Positions 53,201-60,969 of a stretch of 64,000 bases of DNA are shown here, piece by piece. Both the position numbers and the translations under genes were made by a program. A model generated the notes under the pieces. That model did no database searches, was not told the DNA's origin, and worked only from the letters and a program-made list of their open reading frames with translations. The DNA comes from Undibacterium cyanobacteriorum. GTDB lineage: Bacteria > Pseudomonadota > Gammaproteobacteria > Burkholderiales > Burkholderiaceae_D. Numbering within the stretch: position 1 is the first letter of the stretch; each line of letters begins with the position of its first letter. The stretch is taken from the NCBI RefSeq assembly GCF_031326225.1, contig NZ_CP133720.1, positions 4,092,001-4,156,000 on the forward strand. Direction: 5' to 3'.

Positions 53201-56200
53201 GCGATTCGTTCACAGCCTATGCTCGCAGCCTCGGCGGCAACTCGAGCACGGTCACTTTTAACATCACGGTTCAACCGAGTGCACCCAGCACCAGCAATAC
53301 TTCAGCGGCTGTGCTCGTTAATTCGACTAATAATGCAATTACGATTCCAGTCGTAGGAAATGCGACTAGCCTCAGTATTACAGGTGCGCCATTGCATGGC
53401 ACTGTACAAGTATCGGGGCTCACCGCAAGCTACACACCAAGCGCCGGCTATGTTGGCAACGATAGTTTCAGTTATAGCTTGGTTGGTCCTGGCGGCAACT
53501 CGAATACAGCTAGTGCAAGCATCGTTGTTCAACCCTTGTTGCCGACTGCAAGCAACTCGTCACTCACTGTGGCGAGCAATAGCTCAGAGAATTCTGTCGT
53601 ACTGACTACCGGCGGCCAAGTTACGGGTTTGAATATTATCAGTGCCCCGACGCACGGATCACTCCGAGTCAGTGGCACCAGTGTGTTCTACACACCAGCC
53701 GTCGACTTCTACGGTGTTGATAGTTTCAGCTATATTGCGACAGGCCCAGCAGGCAATTCAAACAATGCGGCAGTTTCCATCAACGTTGTTGCCGCAGCGC
53801 CTAGCATCAGCGCATCAAGTATCACGGTGGCAACCAATAGCAACGGCAATTTAATCACACCGAACATCACGGGTCGTGCTGACAGTATCAGCATCATCAA
53901 TCCACCAGCACATGGCAGCGCGCAGGTCATCGGCCTCAAGTTAAGCTATACACCGACAGCCGCTTACAGTGGCTCAGACCAGATCGTTTTCCAAGCTCAA
54001 GGTCCCGGCGGCGATTCGGGGGTTGCGACGATCAGCATTACCGTGCAAGCCGGAGTGATTATTGTTCAAAACTTGCAGTTCAATGTTGCTGCGAATAGTT
54101 CCGCCAACACCTTAACACCATTGATTTCCGGAGCGGCCAATCAATTGGCAATTCAAACTGCGCCGACGCATGGTAGCGCAATCGTCAATGGATTGAGCGT
54201 ACTCTACACGCCTAGCACCAACTATGTCGGCACCGACAACATCACAATTAGTGTTTCTGGGTCTGGTTTACAACCAACCACGGCAACCCTGGTCGTGAAT
54301 GTCACAGCGCCTGCGCCGACGATTGCCGTTGCTGATACCCAAATCTTAGCTAACACCGCCAATGTCAGCTTGACACCGCAGTTGACGGGATTAGTCGACA
54401 GCTTGCTGATCGTGACACCACCCAATCACGGTAGCGCCAGCGTCAATGGTTTAACCCTGAGTTACACCCCAAACGCGAACTACGTGGGACTTGATAACTT
54501 CGTAGTGATTGCCAAAGGCCTAGGGGGTAACTCAGCACCAGCCACGGTGCAAATCAAAGTCAACGAGCTACCACCGGTGGTCAATAACGACAGTTTGAAC
54601 GTGGTGGCGAATAGCGCAACCAATGCCTACACACCGAAGGTGACTGGTGCGGCTTCGAGCATCAGTATCAGTAAGCAGCCAACTCATGGTAGCGTGAGTG
54701 TCAATGGCATGGCAGTGAACTATATTCCAAGTCCCGGCTACGTCGGTCCAGACTCATTCAGCGTGGTTGCAAATGGCGCCGGTGGTACATCAACGCCAGC
54801 CGATATTTCGATCAACGTGCAAGCGCTCGCGGGTATTACAGAAGCACTCAATGTCGCAACCAATGAAACTGGCACAGCGACGTTCACCACCATCGCAGGC
54901 GCAAGCGCTTACGTAATTTCGACACCACCACAGCACGGCACGGCCAACATTCAAGCTAATCAGTTGCGCTATACACCAAGCACTAATTACGTCGGCAATG
55001 ATGTCGTGCGTATCACCGTCAATGGTAGTAATGGTGCGCTCACTTCGATCACCTACAACATCGCAGTAGTCGCGACAGCACCTACAACACGCGCACTCAG
55101 CTTACAAGTCGAAAGTGGTAGAACCGTACAGATTGATCTTGCCACTGCGGTAAGCGGCCCCGTTTATAGTGGCCTCACTCTCAAAATCGTGACACCACCA
55201 AGTCATGGAACAGCGAGCTTGAACGGAAGCACCTTGAGCTACACGGCCAACAGTAGCTATGCCGGCAGCGACCAGCTGCAATTTACCGCCAGCACCATCG
55301 GCGGCACGTCGAATCTGGCGAACTTGAGTATCGCCATCACTGCGCGACCTGATCCAAGCCAAGATAAAGGCGTGCTTGCACTTGCCAACGCGACCAGTGC
55401 CATTGTTCGTCACTTTGAACAAATCCAAATCGAGCAATTCAATGGCCGTTTAATTGAGCTACAGTCGCAATATCGTAGTCGCAGCGAAATCACCGGCAAG
55501 CAAGAAAAAGACTGTGGACCAATCGCAATGTGGCTCTCAGGACTCAATAGTTATGGCTCCTATCGTACCCGCGATGGCAGCCACTACACCACCATGGCTT
55601 ACAGTGCGGGTGGTGACCGTTGCTTTGCTTCTGGTAAAGTCACTGGGGGCTTCGGTTTAGGCTATGCACGCGATCATGCTGAGATCGCTCCTAGCGGCAT
55701 TAATCTGACCTCGTCCGCCAATACTGCAGCGGGCTATATGAATGCCAATATCTTCCCCAAAGGACGCATTGGCTTTGTCGCCGGAACGAATCAAATTAAT
55801 ACGGGCTACCAACGTTTCGAACCCAATTCGAATGCCATCGCTTATGGTCAATGGAATGGCACACAAACCTTCTCTTCAAGCTCGGTCAGCAACGACTTTG
55901 ACTTCGGCGTGATCGTTTTCTCTCCGTTTGTACGCTTTGATTTATCCAATATGAGCTTGGATCCTTACTCTGAAACTGGAGCCTCAAAGTACAACTTGCA
56001 CTATCACGCACAGTCAATGAAGAGCCGTCGTAGTACGGTGGGCTTTAACAGCGAAATGAGTATTGAAACAGCGTGGGGTAAATTGGTACCACGCCTTCGT
56101 GCAGAATTCCAACGTGACTCTGCACGCCGCGATACCTTAAAGACAAACTATGTCGATTTCCCCGATGCGGTGTATTTGATTCCAGCAAGCGATTCCGATC

Positions 56201-56340
56201 GACGCGCCACGCTCATGATGATTGGCGCTGATATGTATTGGAGCAATGGCATAGTCACCATCCTCAACTTCAACCATACCAGTGCCAATCAGGGTAGCAA
56301 GAATAATCGCATTAGTTTGCGGTTCTCCTATCAATTCTAA
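50215..56340 (+). CDS. Giant autotransporter with 18 Ig-like repeats and C-terminal beta-barrel
   Basis: This 2041-residue protein (or 2020 from the ATG at 50278) has an N-terminal basic stretch KRRRAWN and hydrophobic core AFLLCFASSIAVAAV forming a signal peptide. An Ig-like domain with TLTEALPAGLTAT and VISGTPTVAGTF follows. Residues about 160-1720 are 18 tandem domains of 84-90 residues with the pattern PtHGt, VSG, YTP, YxGxDSF, GPGG. A helical linker (VRHFEQIQIEQFNGRLIELQ) leads into a beta-barrel from about residue 1765 that ends FSYQF, the terminal phenylalanine signal of outer-membrane proteins. This is a type V secretion layout; adhesion is inferred. Confidence 0.9.
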   Translation: MKTLPTTTTFSHRHLCLSIWLMSKLYDYVIHKRRRAWNAFLLCFASSIAVAAVVNDTSLPPDTIINVSAQQGVNFSQSFKGIGTTDNIYTLTEALPAGLTATTVPGAPPSSSNHSLVISGTPTVAGTFLIPVRITATSASTDTAGGVFTYSTSINFTISAGPPTVQNQSVNISQDSTSNTISLTTTGDIYQIQIASAPTHGAATTSGTDLIYTPTAGYYGSDSISVLAIGPTGTSAVATISINVQATAPSIVVSPVSVFANTSNNIIALTLTGVVNNLVLETAPAHGTASISGTQVLYTPTVGYVGNDSLTLKAQGPGGDSRSTPVAITVNAPPPVSVDYAVTVSANSNSNTIHPPITGTYTSLAVDSGPSNGSVVVSGKDLIYTPTPGFSGSDSIKFKAIATASNSNVSTLSITVLPPAPSITGTSVTVPGNSSNFIINSTVTGLATSLTIASPSSHGTVTVSGMHFEYTPNASYAGSDSFTAYASGPGGNSSTVTFSVTVQPIAPSTSNMSLTVAANSSNNLVVIPIVGVASSSTVSIAPSHGTVAGSGLNFSYTPNAGYDGNDSFSYIVVGPGGSSAAATASIVVLPPAPTASNSALTVAGNSVDNPVNLSTNGNVTGITIVTAPSHGSARVSGTNVFYTPSAAYSGSDSLMYVATGPGGSSSNASVSITVQAIPPSMSGASLNVPGNSSNFEITPSITGNATGLTVVSAPTHGTVTTSGLQFQYTPTSNYSGADFFTAYARGPGGNSSTVTFSLTVLPIAPSTSNTSVTVIANSTNNAITIPVVGSATGITISTAALHGTVQVSGLSLTYTPTTGYDGNDSFSYYLVGPGGNSNTASASITVQALPPVASNSSFNVAYNSNDNQVPLSVTGNFASVNLISAPSHGYLRVSGASVFYTPTVEFSGNDSFTYTATGPGGTSSQAASVSLTVATPALTMNGATVSVPGNASNFVITPTIIGNPNGLSIVTPAAHGTVISNGLHFEYTPTANYSGSDSFTAYARSLGGNSSTVTFNITVQPSAPSTSNTSAAVLVNSTNNAITIPVVGNATSLSITGAPLHGTVQVSGLTASYTPSAGYVGNDSFSYSLVGPGGNSNTASASIVVQPLLPTASNSSLTVASNSSENSVVLTTGGQVTGLNIISAPTHGSLRVSGTSVFYTPAVDFYGVDSFSYIATGPAGNSNNAAVSINVVAAAPSISASSITVATNSNGNLITPNITGRADSISIINPPAHGSAQVIGLKLSYTPTAAYSGSDQIVFQAQGPGGDSGVATISITVQAGVIIVQNLQFNVAANSSANTLTPLISGAANQLAIQTAPTHGSAIVNGLSVLYTPSTNYVGTDNITISVSGSGLQPTTATLVVNVTAPAPTIAVADTQILANTANVSLTPQLTGLVDSLLIVTPPNHGSASVNGLTLSYTPNANYVGLDNFVVIAKGLGGNSAPATVQIKVNELPPVVNNDSLNVVANSATNAYTPKVTGAASSISISKQPTHGSVSVNGMAVNYIPSPGYVGPDSFSVVANGAGGTSTPADISINVQALAGITEALNVATNETGTATFTTIAGASAYVISTPPQHGTANIQANQLRYTPSTNYVGNDVVRITVNGSNGALTSITYNIAVVATAPTTRALSLQVESGRTVQIDLATAVSGPVYSGLTLKIVTPPSHGTASLNGSTLSYTANSSYAGSDQLQFTASTIGGTSNLANLSIAITARPDPSQDKGVLALANATSAIVRHFEQIQIEQFNGRLIELQSQYRSRSEITGKQEKDCGPIAMWLSGLNSYGSYRTRDGSHYTTMAYSAGGDRCFASGKVTGGFGLGYARDHAEIAPSGINLTSSANTAAGYMNANIFPKGRIGFVAGTNQINTGYQRFEPNSNAIAYGQWNGTQTFSSSSVSNDFDFGVIVFSPFVRFDLSNMSLDPYSETGASKYNLHYHAQSMKSRRSTVGFNSEMSIETAWGKLVPRLRAEFQRDSARRDTLKTNYVDFPDAVYLIPASDSDRRATLMMIGADMYWSNGIVTILNFNHTSANQGSKNNRISLRFSYQF
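51478..53802 (+). repeat. Three copies of a three-domain super-repeat inside the autotransporter
   Basis: Nine consecutive Ig-like units fall into three types (VPGNSSNF type, SNNAITIPVVG type, ASNSSLTV type) that recur in the same order. The super-repeat copies are 51478-52251 (774 bases), 52252-53025 (774 bases) and 53026-53802 (777 bases). Units of one type resemble each other across copies more than their neighbours. This shows that a block of three domains was duplicated twice, not single domains. Confidence 0.85.
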
Positions 56341-56360
56341 AGTTTCACTACTACCAAATA

Positions 56361-56391
56361 AAAAAAGCTGAGAGTGATCTCAGCTTTTTTT
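56361..56391. terminator. Bidirectional terminator after the autotransporter gene
   Basis: A 9-base stem (AAGCTGAGA with TCTCAGCTT) with loop GTGA is flanked by A and T runs. It lies 20 bases after the autotransporter stop and also ends the converging AIM24-family gene. Confidence 0.92.
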
Positions 56392-56408
56392 GTTGGTGTT
56401 GCAGGGCT

Positions 56409-57200
56409 TTAGTCACGTTCAAACAAATTGCCCAAGCCTCCCAAAACAGAACCTTGCTCGGCACCTTGTCCACTACCAATCTTCGAGGCGCCAACGATGC
56501 GATTCGCCATACGTCCCAATGGCAGCGATTGCAACCACACCTTACCTGGGCCACGCAGCGTCGTGAAGAAAATACCTTCACCACCAAACAATGCGGTCTT
56601 CACGCCACCAACGAATTGAATGTCAAAATCGACATCGGCTGTGAAGGCGACTACGCATCCTGTGTCCACACGCAGCGTTTCACCGGGCTGCAAAACACGC
56701 TCTTTCAAGGCACCACCAGCGTGAATGAATGCGAGACCATCGCCTTCCAGTTTTTGCAGGATGAAACCTTCACCGCCAAAGAAACCGGCACCCAAACGTT
56801 TCTGGAAAGCGATCCCCAAGGACACACCTTTTGCGGCACACAAGAAAGCATCTTTCTGACACAACAAAGTGCCGCCCAACTGATCCAACTTTACCGGAAT
56901 GATACGGCCAGGATAGGGGGCGCCGAATGCTACTTTACGCTTACCCGAACCTTGATTTGAATACACAGTGGTGAACAATGATTCACCGGTCAACAAACGC
57001 TTACCCGCCCCCAACAAAGAACCCATGAAGCCGCTATTCGATGCGGATCCATCACCAAAAATGGTCTCCATACGGATTTGATCTTCCATATAAAACATGG
57101 AACCTGCCTCGCCAACCACCGCTTCATTGGGGTCGAGTTCCACCTCGACATATTGCATATCGTCGCCAAAGATTTGATAGTCAATTACATCCATTGCCAT
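56409..57200 (-). CDS. AIM24/TIGR00266 family protein
   Basis: This 263-residue soluble protein is a member of the AIM24 family, which forms a beta-prism fold of three similar sheets. Conserved segments include DYQIFGDDMQYVEVELDPNE, AVVGEAGSMFYMED, FLCAAKGVSLGIAFQKRLGAGFFGGEGFILQKLEG split over the middle, and FGGEGIFFTTLRGPGKVWLQSLP. The glycine-rich end (SVLGGLGNLFERD) is usual. The family is widespread; function in bacteria is not known. It is a single gene. Confidence 0.93.
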   Translation of the reverse strand: MAMDVIDYQIFGDDMQYVEVELDPNEAVVGEAGSMFYMEDQIRMETIFGDGSASNSGFMGSLLGAGKRLLTGESLFTTVYSNQGSGKRKVAFGAPYPGRIIPVKLDQLGGTLLCQKDAFLCAAKGVSLGIAFQKRLGAGFFGGEGFILQKLEGDGLAFIHAGGALKERVLQPGETLRVDTGCVVAFTADVDFDIQFVGGVKTALFGGEGIFFTTLRGPGKVWLQSLPLGRMANRIVGASKIGSGQGAEQGSVLGGLGNLFERD

Positions 57201-57306
57201 GATTGTGTCCTTTTAGAAAATTGTCGAATGACGTACAACGAGCGCACCATTGTAACGATCTCAGCAACAAGCACAAGCAGCAAACAGCGGTAAAAATAAT
57301 TAACGC

Positions 57307-58398
57307 TTACCGCCGTAAGAACGCAAGGAACTGCGCGCGGCGTGCCATCACGGGTTTCTCAACCACATGCCAAGAGAACATCGCGCATAGTAAAGTCAGT
57401 GCACTGGCCAAGATGAATAGGTGGTGAACCGAGCTATCAGGTAAGAGATGAATCACAGTTTGTTGAAGCGGGAAGGCATAAATGTAGACGCCGTAAGAAT
57501 AATCACCGAGCTTGTTATACAGCCTGAGTTTACCAGCAAACAGATAGGCAAACCCCAGAACCAGATACGGTAAAACAGCGCAATACACCCAAGAGAAAAT
57601 GGTCTGATCGACCGATAAAGCAGCGGCAGAAATCACCACAAGTGAGACGAAAACAGAAAGATGCAGGGGAATTTTCTGGCGCAGTAAATAGCACAAGCAA
57701 CCGCAAAAAAACATCCAGCTCAAATGCAAAAATTGAGATTTGACGAATAGTCCACTATGCATGGCGATCCAATAAGTTCCATACCAGGCCACCGCAGTCA
57801 TCAATACCGCGAAAGGCCAGCGCATAGAACGATGACAGAGGCGACACACCATCCAGCAAATCAGAAGCAAGATGTACATCGTGATTTCATACACCATGCT
57901 CCACAAAGAACCATTCACTACACCTGCAAAAGGATTGGTTTCGAATACACCCGGCAGATAAAAATCAATGCCGGTCATCAGAGTCGCAGATTTCCAAAAG
58001 TGACGAAGTGTACTTGGATCGTGGAAGTATTCCGCATTGCTAGTAAGGCTGGCGCCGAGCACAAACACCACTAAAATCAACATCACCCACAAAGCTGGAA
58101 AGATACGGAAGCAGCGCGCTACCAGATAGTCGAGCACACTTTGTCGCTGAAAAAGGCTGGCTCCAACCAAGAAACCACTACTGACGAAGAAGATGTCAAC
58201 CGCGATAGAACCGAGACTGATCCCCAACGTTGCCCCTAAGGGTTCTGGCAGACGCAAGAGTGCATAGCAATGACCATACAGGACAGCCATTGCCGCCATC
58301 ATCCGCAATAGATTGAAGTTATTGTCTTTACCGCACTGAGGTGCACAATAGTCGGCAAGACGAGGCCAAGCGCGTATCGTACTCAACATAGGGCGCAA
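57307..58398 (-). CDS. Acyltransferase family 3 membrane protein (OafA/YrhL type)
   Basis: This 363-residue protein has about ten membrane helices and the acyltransferase 3 motifs: NFNLLRMMAAMAVLYGHCYALL near residue 30, with the catalytic-type histidine, and SIAVDIFFVSSGFLVGASLF near 85. Such enzymes acylate sugars of lipopolysaccharide, peptidoglycan or exopolysaccharide from the inner membrane. The start may be 58398 or the ATG at 58389. The last 40 residues hold the usual FAPLAVxW-like helix and a basic end. The acceptor is unknown. Confidence 0.9.
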   Translation of the reverse strand: MRPMLSTIRAWPRLADYCAPQCGKDNNFNLLRMMAAMAVLYGHCYALLRLPEPLGATLGISLGSIAVDIFFVSSGFLVGASLFQRQSVLDYLVARCFRIFPALWVMLILVVFVLGASLTSNAEYFHDPSTLRHFWKSATLMTGIDFYLPGVFETNPFAGVVNGSLWSMVYEITMYILLLICWMVCRLCHRSMRWPFAVLMTAVAWYGTYWIAMHSGLFVKSQFLHLSWMFFCGCLCYLLRQKIPLHLSVFVSLVVISAAALSVDQTIFSWVYCAVLPYLVLGFAYLFAGKLRLYNKLGDYSYGVYIYAFPLQQTVIHLLPDSSVHHLFILASALTLLCAMFSWHVVEKPVMARRAQFLAFLRR

Positions 58399-58473
58399 GC
58401 TCTCAGTGCCAAGTATGGCGATTTGCTGTGAGCTCGACTCTGCATGCGCACTTAAACTTCACGTACTTACTTC

Positions 58474-59403
58474 TTACGCTTGACGTTTGGCGGCGATCGC
58501 ATTTCCAGCACGACTGACCGCTTTGCGGCCCAAATGCTGAGAAATAAACTGCCCTGCATCGACTACTTGATCAAGATCGATACCTGTCTCAACACCCAAG
58601 CCCTGCATCATGAACAACACGTCCTCGGTCGATACATTGCCGGTCGCACCTTTCGCATAAGGGCAACCACCCAAGCCAGCCACAGAAGAATGGAAAATGC
58701 CCACACCAACTTCCATGGCCGCATAAATATTCGCCAAGGCTTGGCCGTAGGTGTCGTGGAAATGTCCGGAGATTCGTTCGACAGGGAACTCTTGTGTAAC
58801 ACGATGCATCACCGCTTGTACATGACGCGGCGTACCGACACCAATGGTGTCAGCGATATCAATTTCGTCGCAACCCAGATCACGCATAAGTTTGACCACA
58901 TCAGCGACTTGCTCAGGCGTTACCTCACCTTGATACGGGCACCCAAACGAGCAACTAATACTGCCACGCAAACGAATGCCATGTTGTTTCGCTGCCGCTG
59001 CCACATCGCGAAAACGCTCTATCGATTCGGCGATCGAACAATTAATATTTTTTTGCGCGAAGGCTTCGGATGCCGAGCTAAAGATCACGACTTCATCAGC
59101 GCCAGCCGCTAAAGCCGCTTCAAAGCCTTTCATATTCGGCGTCAACGCTGAATAAACGACGCCTGCTTTGCGCGTAATGCCGGCCATGACTTCCGTCGAG
59201 GTCGCCATCTGCGGTACCCACTTCGGCGACACAAAAGAAGCAGCTTCAATGTTCACGAAGCCGGCCTTCGTCAAACGATCGACGAGTTCAATTTTGACTT
59301 CTGCTGGAATCGTCTCTTTTTCATTTTGCAAGCCATCACGTGGACCGACTTCGACAATCTTCACGCGCGAAGGTAGGTTCACTTGTTTCGCTAATACGAC
59401 CAT
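58474..59403 (-). CDS. Hydroxymethylglutaryl-CoA lyase
   Basis: This enzyme splits HMG-CoA to acetyl-CoA and acetoacetate, the last step of leucine degradation. The 309-residue protein shows VKIVEVGPRDGLQNEKE at the start, the metal-binding HFHDTYGQALANIYAAM, and the catalytic cysteine in VAGLGGCPYAKGATGNVSTED. In the liu pathway the gene is called liuE or mvaB. It lies in the same strand and neighbourhood as methylcrotonyl-CoA carboxylase alpha, which supports this role. It follows ghrA by one base. Confidence 0.96.
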   Translation of the reverse strand: MVVLAKQVNLPSRVKIVEVGPRDGLQNEKETIPAEVKIELVDRLTKAGFVNIEAASFVSPKWVPQMATSTEVMAGITRKAGVVYSALTPNMKGFEAALAAGADEVVIFSSASEAFAQKNINCSIAESIERFRDVAAAAKQHGIRLRGSISCSFGCPYQGEVTPEQVADVVKLMRDLGCDEIDIADTIGVGTPRHVQAVMHRVTQEFPVERISGHFHDTYGQALANIYAAMEVGVGIFHSSVAGLGGCPYAKGATGNVSTEDVLFMMQGLGVETGIDLDQVVDAGQFISQHLGRKAVSRAGNAIAAKRQA

Positions 59404-59404
59404 T

Positions 59405-60334
59405 TCAATATCCTTTCAACTGGTCAACTAAGCCAGCAACGGTTTCACCACGCTCGAGCGCAGCGATTTTTCCTGCAATTTGTTTGGCACTCTCGTCCCG
59501 CACCGTCAACGCTGAAATATGCGGCGTGATATGGATCCGCTTTTCGGACCAGAATGGATGGGCGAGCGGTAGCGGTTCTTCGCGGAATACGTCAAGCGTC
59601 GCCCCTGCGATATGACCGTTTTGAATCAGCTTCAATAAATCGGCATCAACGATATGCGCGCCGCGGGCGACGTTAATCACGTAAGCGCCCTGCTTCAATT
59701 GCGACAGCTTGCTTTCATCGAGCAAGTTTTCGGTCTCCGTGGTCAGCGGCAAAATAAGCACCAACACTTTGGTCTGCTGCAAAAAGGAATCCAAGCCAGC
59801 ATCCCCATGAAAGCATTGCACACCATCGATCTGCTTCGGCGACCGACTCCAGCCTAACAAAGGAAAATCAAAGACTTTCAAGCCATCAAGAATACGGTTT
59901 CCCAAGGCCCCCAATCCCAACACGCCGATACTGAAATCCTCTTTACGATGCTGCGGTAAAGGACGCCACTGCTGTTGATTTTGCAGCATCTCATATTCAT
60001 CGAAACGGCGGAAATGCCGTAACACCGCATGGCTCACATACTCTGCCATTTGCACACCCATACCGGCATCGTCGACGCGAATCAAAGGCACGCCAGCAGG
60101 CAAGGCATCGCCTAATTGCAAGATCGCATCAACACCAGCGCCTAGGTTGAAGATTGCTTTCAAATCTGTACGTCCACGCAACATGGCGGCAGGTGGTTTC
60201 CACACCAAGGCATAATCGGCTGGCGCATCATCACCATCTTCCCAGATACGAATCTGCGCATCAGGAAGATAAGCCCGAAAAGCCTTCAACCAGACTTCAG
60301 GATCAGCACCGCTTGCGTAATAGATGATGTTCAT
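59405..60334 (-). CDS. ghrA: Glyoxylate/hydroxypyruvate reductase A
   Basis: GhrA reduces glyoxylate and hydroxypyruvate with NADPH. The start at 60334 (MNIIYYASGADPEVW) has a GGAAA ribosome site; it gives 309 residues. The D-2-hydroxyacid dehydrogenase features are GVLGLGALGNRILDGL (NADP loop), arginine in NVARGAHIVD, glutamate in VFREEPLP and histidine in HITPHISALT. Its stop is one base from the HMG-CoA lyase start, so the two share a transcript, although their pathways are not obviously linked. Confidence 0.94.
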   Translation of the reverse strand: MNIIYYASGADPEVWLKAFRAYLPDAQIRIWEDGDDAPADYALVWKPPAAMLRGRTDLKAIFNLGAGVDAILQLGDALPAGVPLIRVDDAGMGVQMAEYVSHAVLRHFRRFDEYEMLQNQQQWRPLPQHRKEDFSIGVLGLGALGNRILDGLKVFDFPLLGWSRSPKQIDGVQCFHGDAGLDSFLQQTKVLVLILPLTTETENLLDESKLSQLKQGAYVINVARGAHIVDADLLKLIQNGHIAGATLDVFREEPLPLAHPFWSEKRIHITPHISALTVRDESAKQIAGKIAALERGETVAGLVDQLKGY

Positions 60335-60400
60335 TTTTTCCAATTGATCAATTTCGAATGTTGGAAGCTTTTGGTTTTAACCGTAGAAGCCTACGTGACA

Positions 60401-60772
60401 CTAATCGGTGACCCTAGCATAAATCATTTCAAGAACGGACTCTGTTTCGGACAACATTTGATTATTCCAAAATCGCAGAACCTCGATACCTTGCAGTGCT
60501 AAGAATTGATCGCGGCTTTTGTCATAAGCTTGCTGTTCACTATGTTGGCCGCCATCCAATTCAATCGCTAAGCTCTTCTCGATACAATAAAAGTCAAGGA
60601 TGTATCGCCCAACCGGATGTTGCCTCCGAAACTTAGCACCAGCCATTCTCCGATTTCTCAGCAAATACCAAAGCAATTGCTCGGCATCTGGCATATTTTG
60701 ACGCATTTCTCGCGCGTACTGCTTGAGATCGTCAGGAACTTTGCTCGGGTAATGTGGATTGAACACCGTCAT
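60401..60772 (-). CDS. DUF559 nuclease-like protein (Vsr/PD-(D/E)XK-like)
   Basis: This 123-residue protein belongs to DUF559, which is related to very-short-patch repair endonucleases. The likely catalytic residues lie in GRYILDFYCIEKSLAIELDG and GGQHSEQQAYDKSRDQFL; the segment LLRNRRMAGAKFRRQHPVG before it is conserved. It sits between ghrA and the methylcrotonyl-CoA carboxylase gene, cutting an otherwise metabolic run. A pair of inverted GC-rich palindromes begins 18 bases upstream of its start. Its function is not known; a role with these repeats is proposed as a hypothesis. Confidence 0.88.
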   Translation of the reverse strand: MTVFNPHYPSKVPDDLKQYAREMRQNMPDAEQLLWYLLRNRRMAGAKFRRQHPVGRYILDFYCIEKSLAIELDGGQHSEQQAYDKSRDQFLALQGIEVLRFWNNQMLSETESVLEMIYARVTD

Positions 60773-60790
60773 GTTGTTATGCGCTTTAAT

Positions 60791-60949
60791 CCCCTTCTCC
60801 CGCGAGCGGGAGAAGGGTTAGGGATGAGGGTGGTCGTTCAACGACGTGCATCATGCTACGCCCATGTCTCAAATACCTAGATATCAAAATATTCAACAAT
60901 CGCTGAACCTCCCTCACCCCCGCCCCTCTCCCGCCAGCGGGCGAGGGGA
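60791..60949. repeat. Inverted pair of GC-rich palindromic elements (REP/BIME-like)
   Basis: Element one (60791-60848) has a 12-base perfect hairpin, CCCTTCTCCCGC with GCGGGAGAAGGG, followed by TTAGGGATGAGGGTGGTC and GTTCAACGA. Element two, on the other strand (about 60897-60949), has hairpin arms CCCCTCTCCCGC and GCGGGCGAGGGG with one mismatch and the matching flank GGGGGTGAGGGAGG and GTTCAGCGA. The hairpins are outermost, the flanks face each other, and about 50 unrelated bases lie between. This is the form of paired REP elements. Confidence 0.88.
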
Positions 60950-60969
60950 GTTAAATCACTGTTAAAGAA

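Noticed and set aside
50700..55350. Periodic repeats considered as a CRISPR array or minisatellite
   Set aside because: The period is about 258 bases, the reading frame is open throughout, and the repeats are protein domains.
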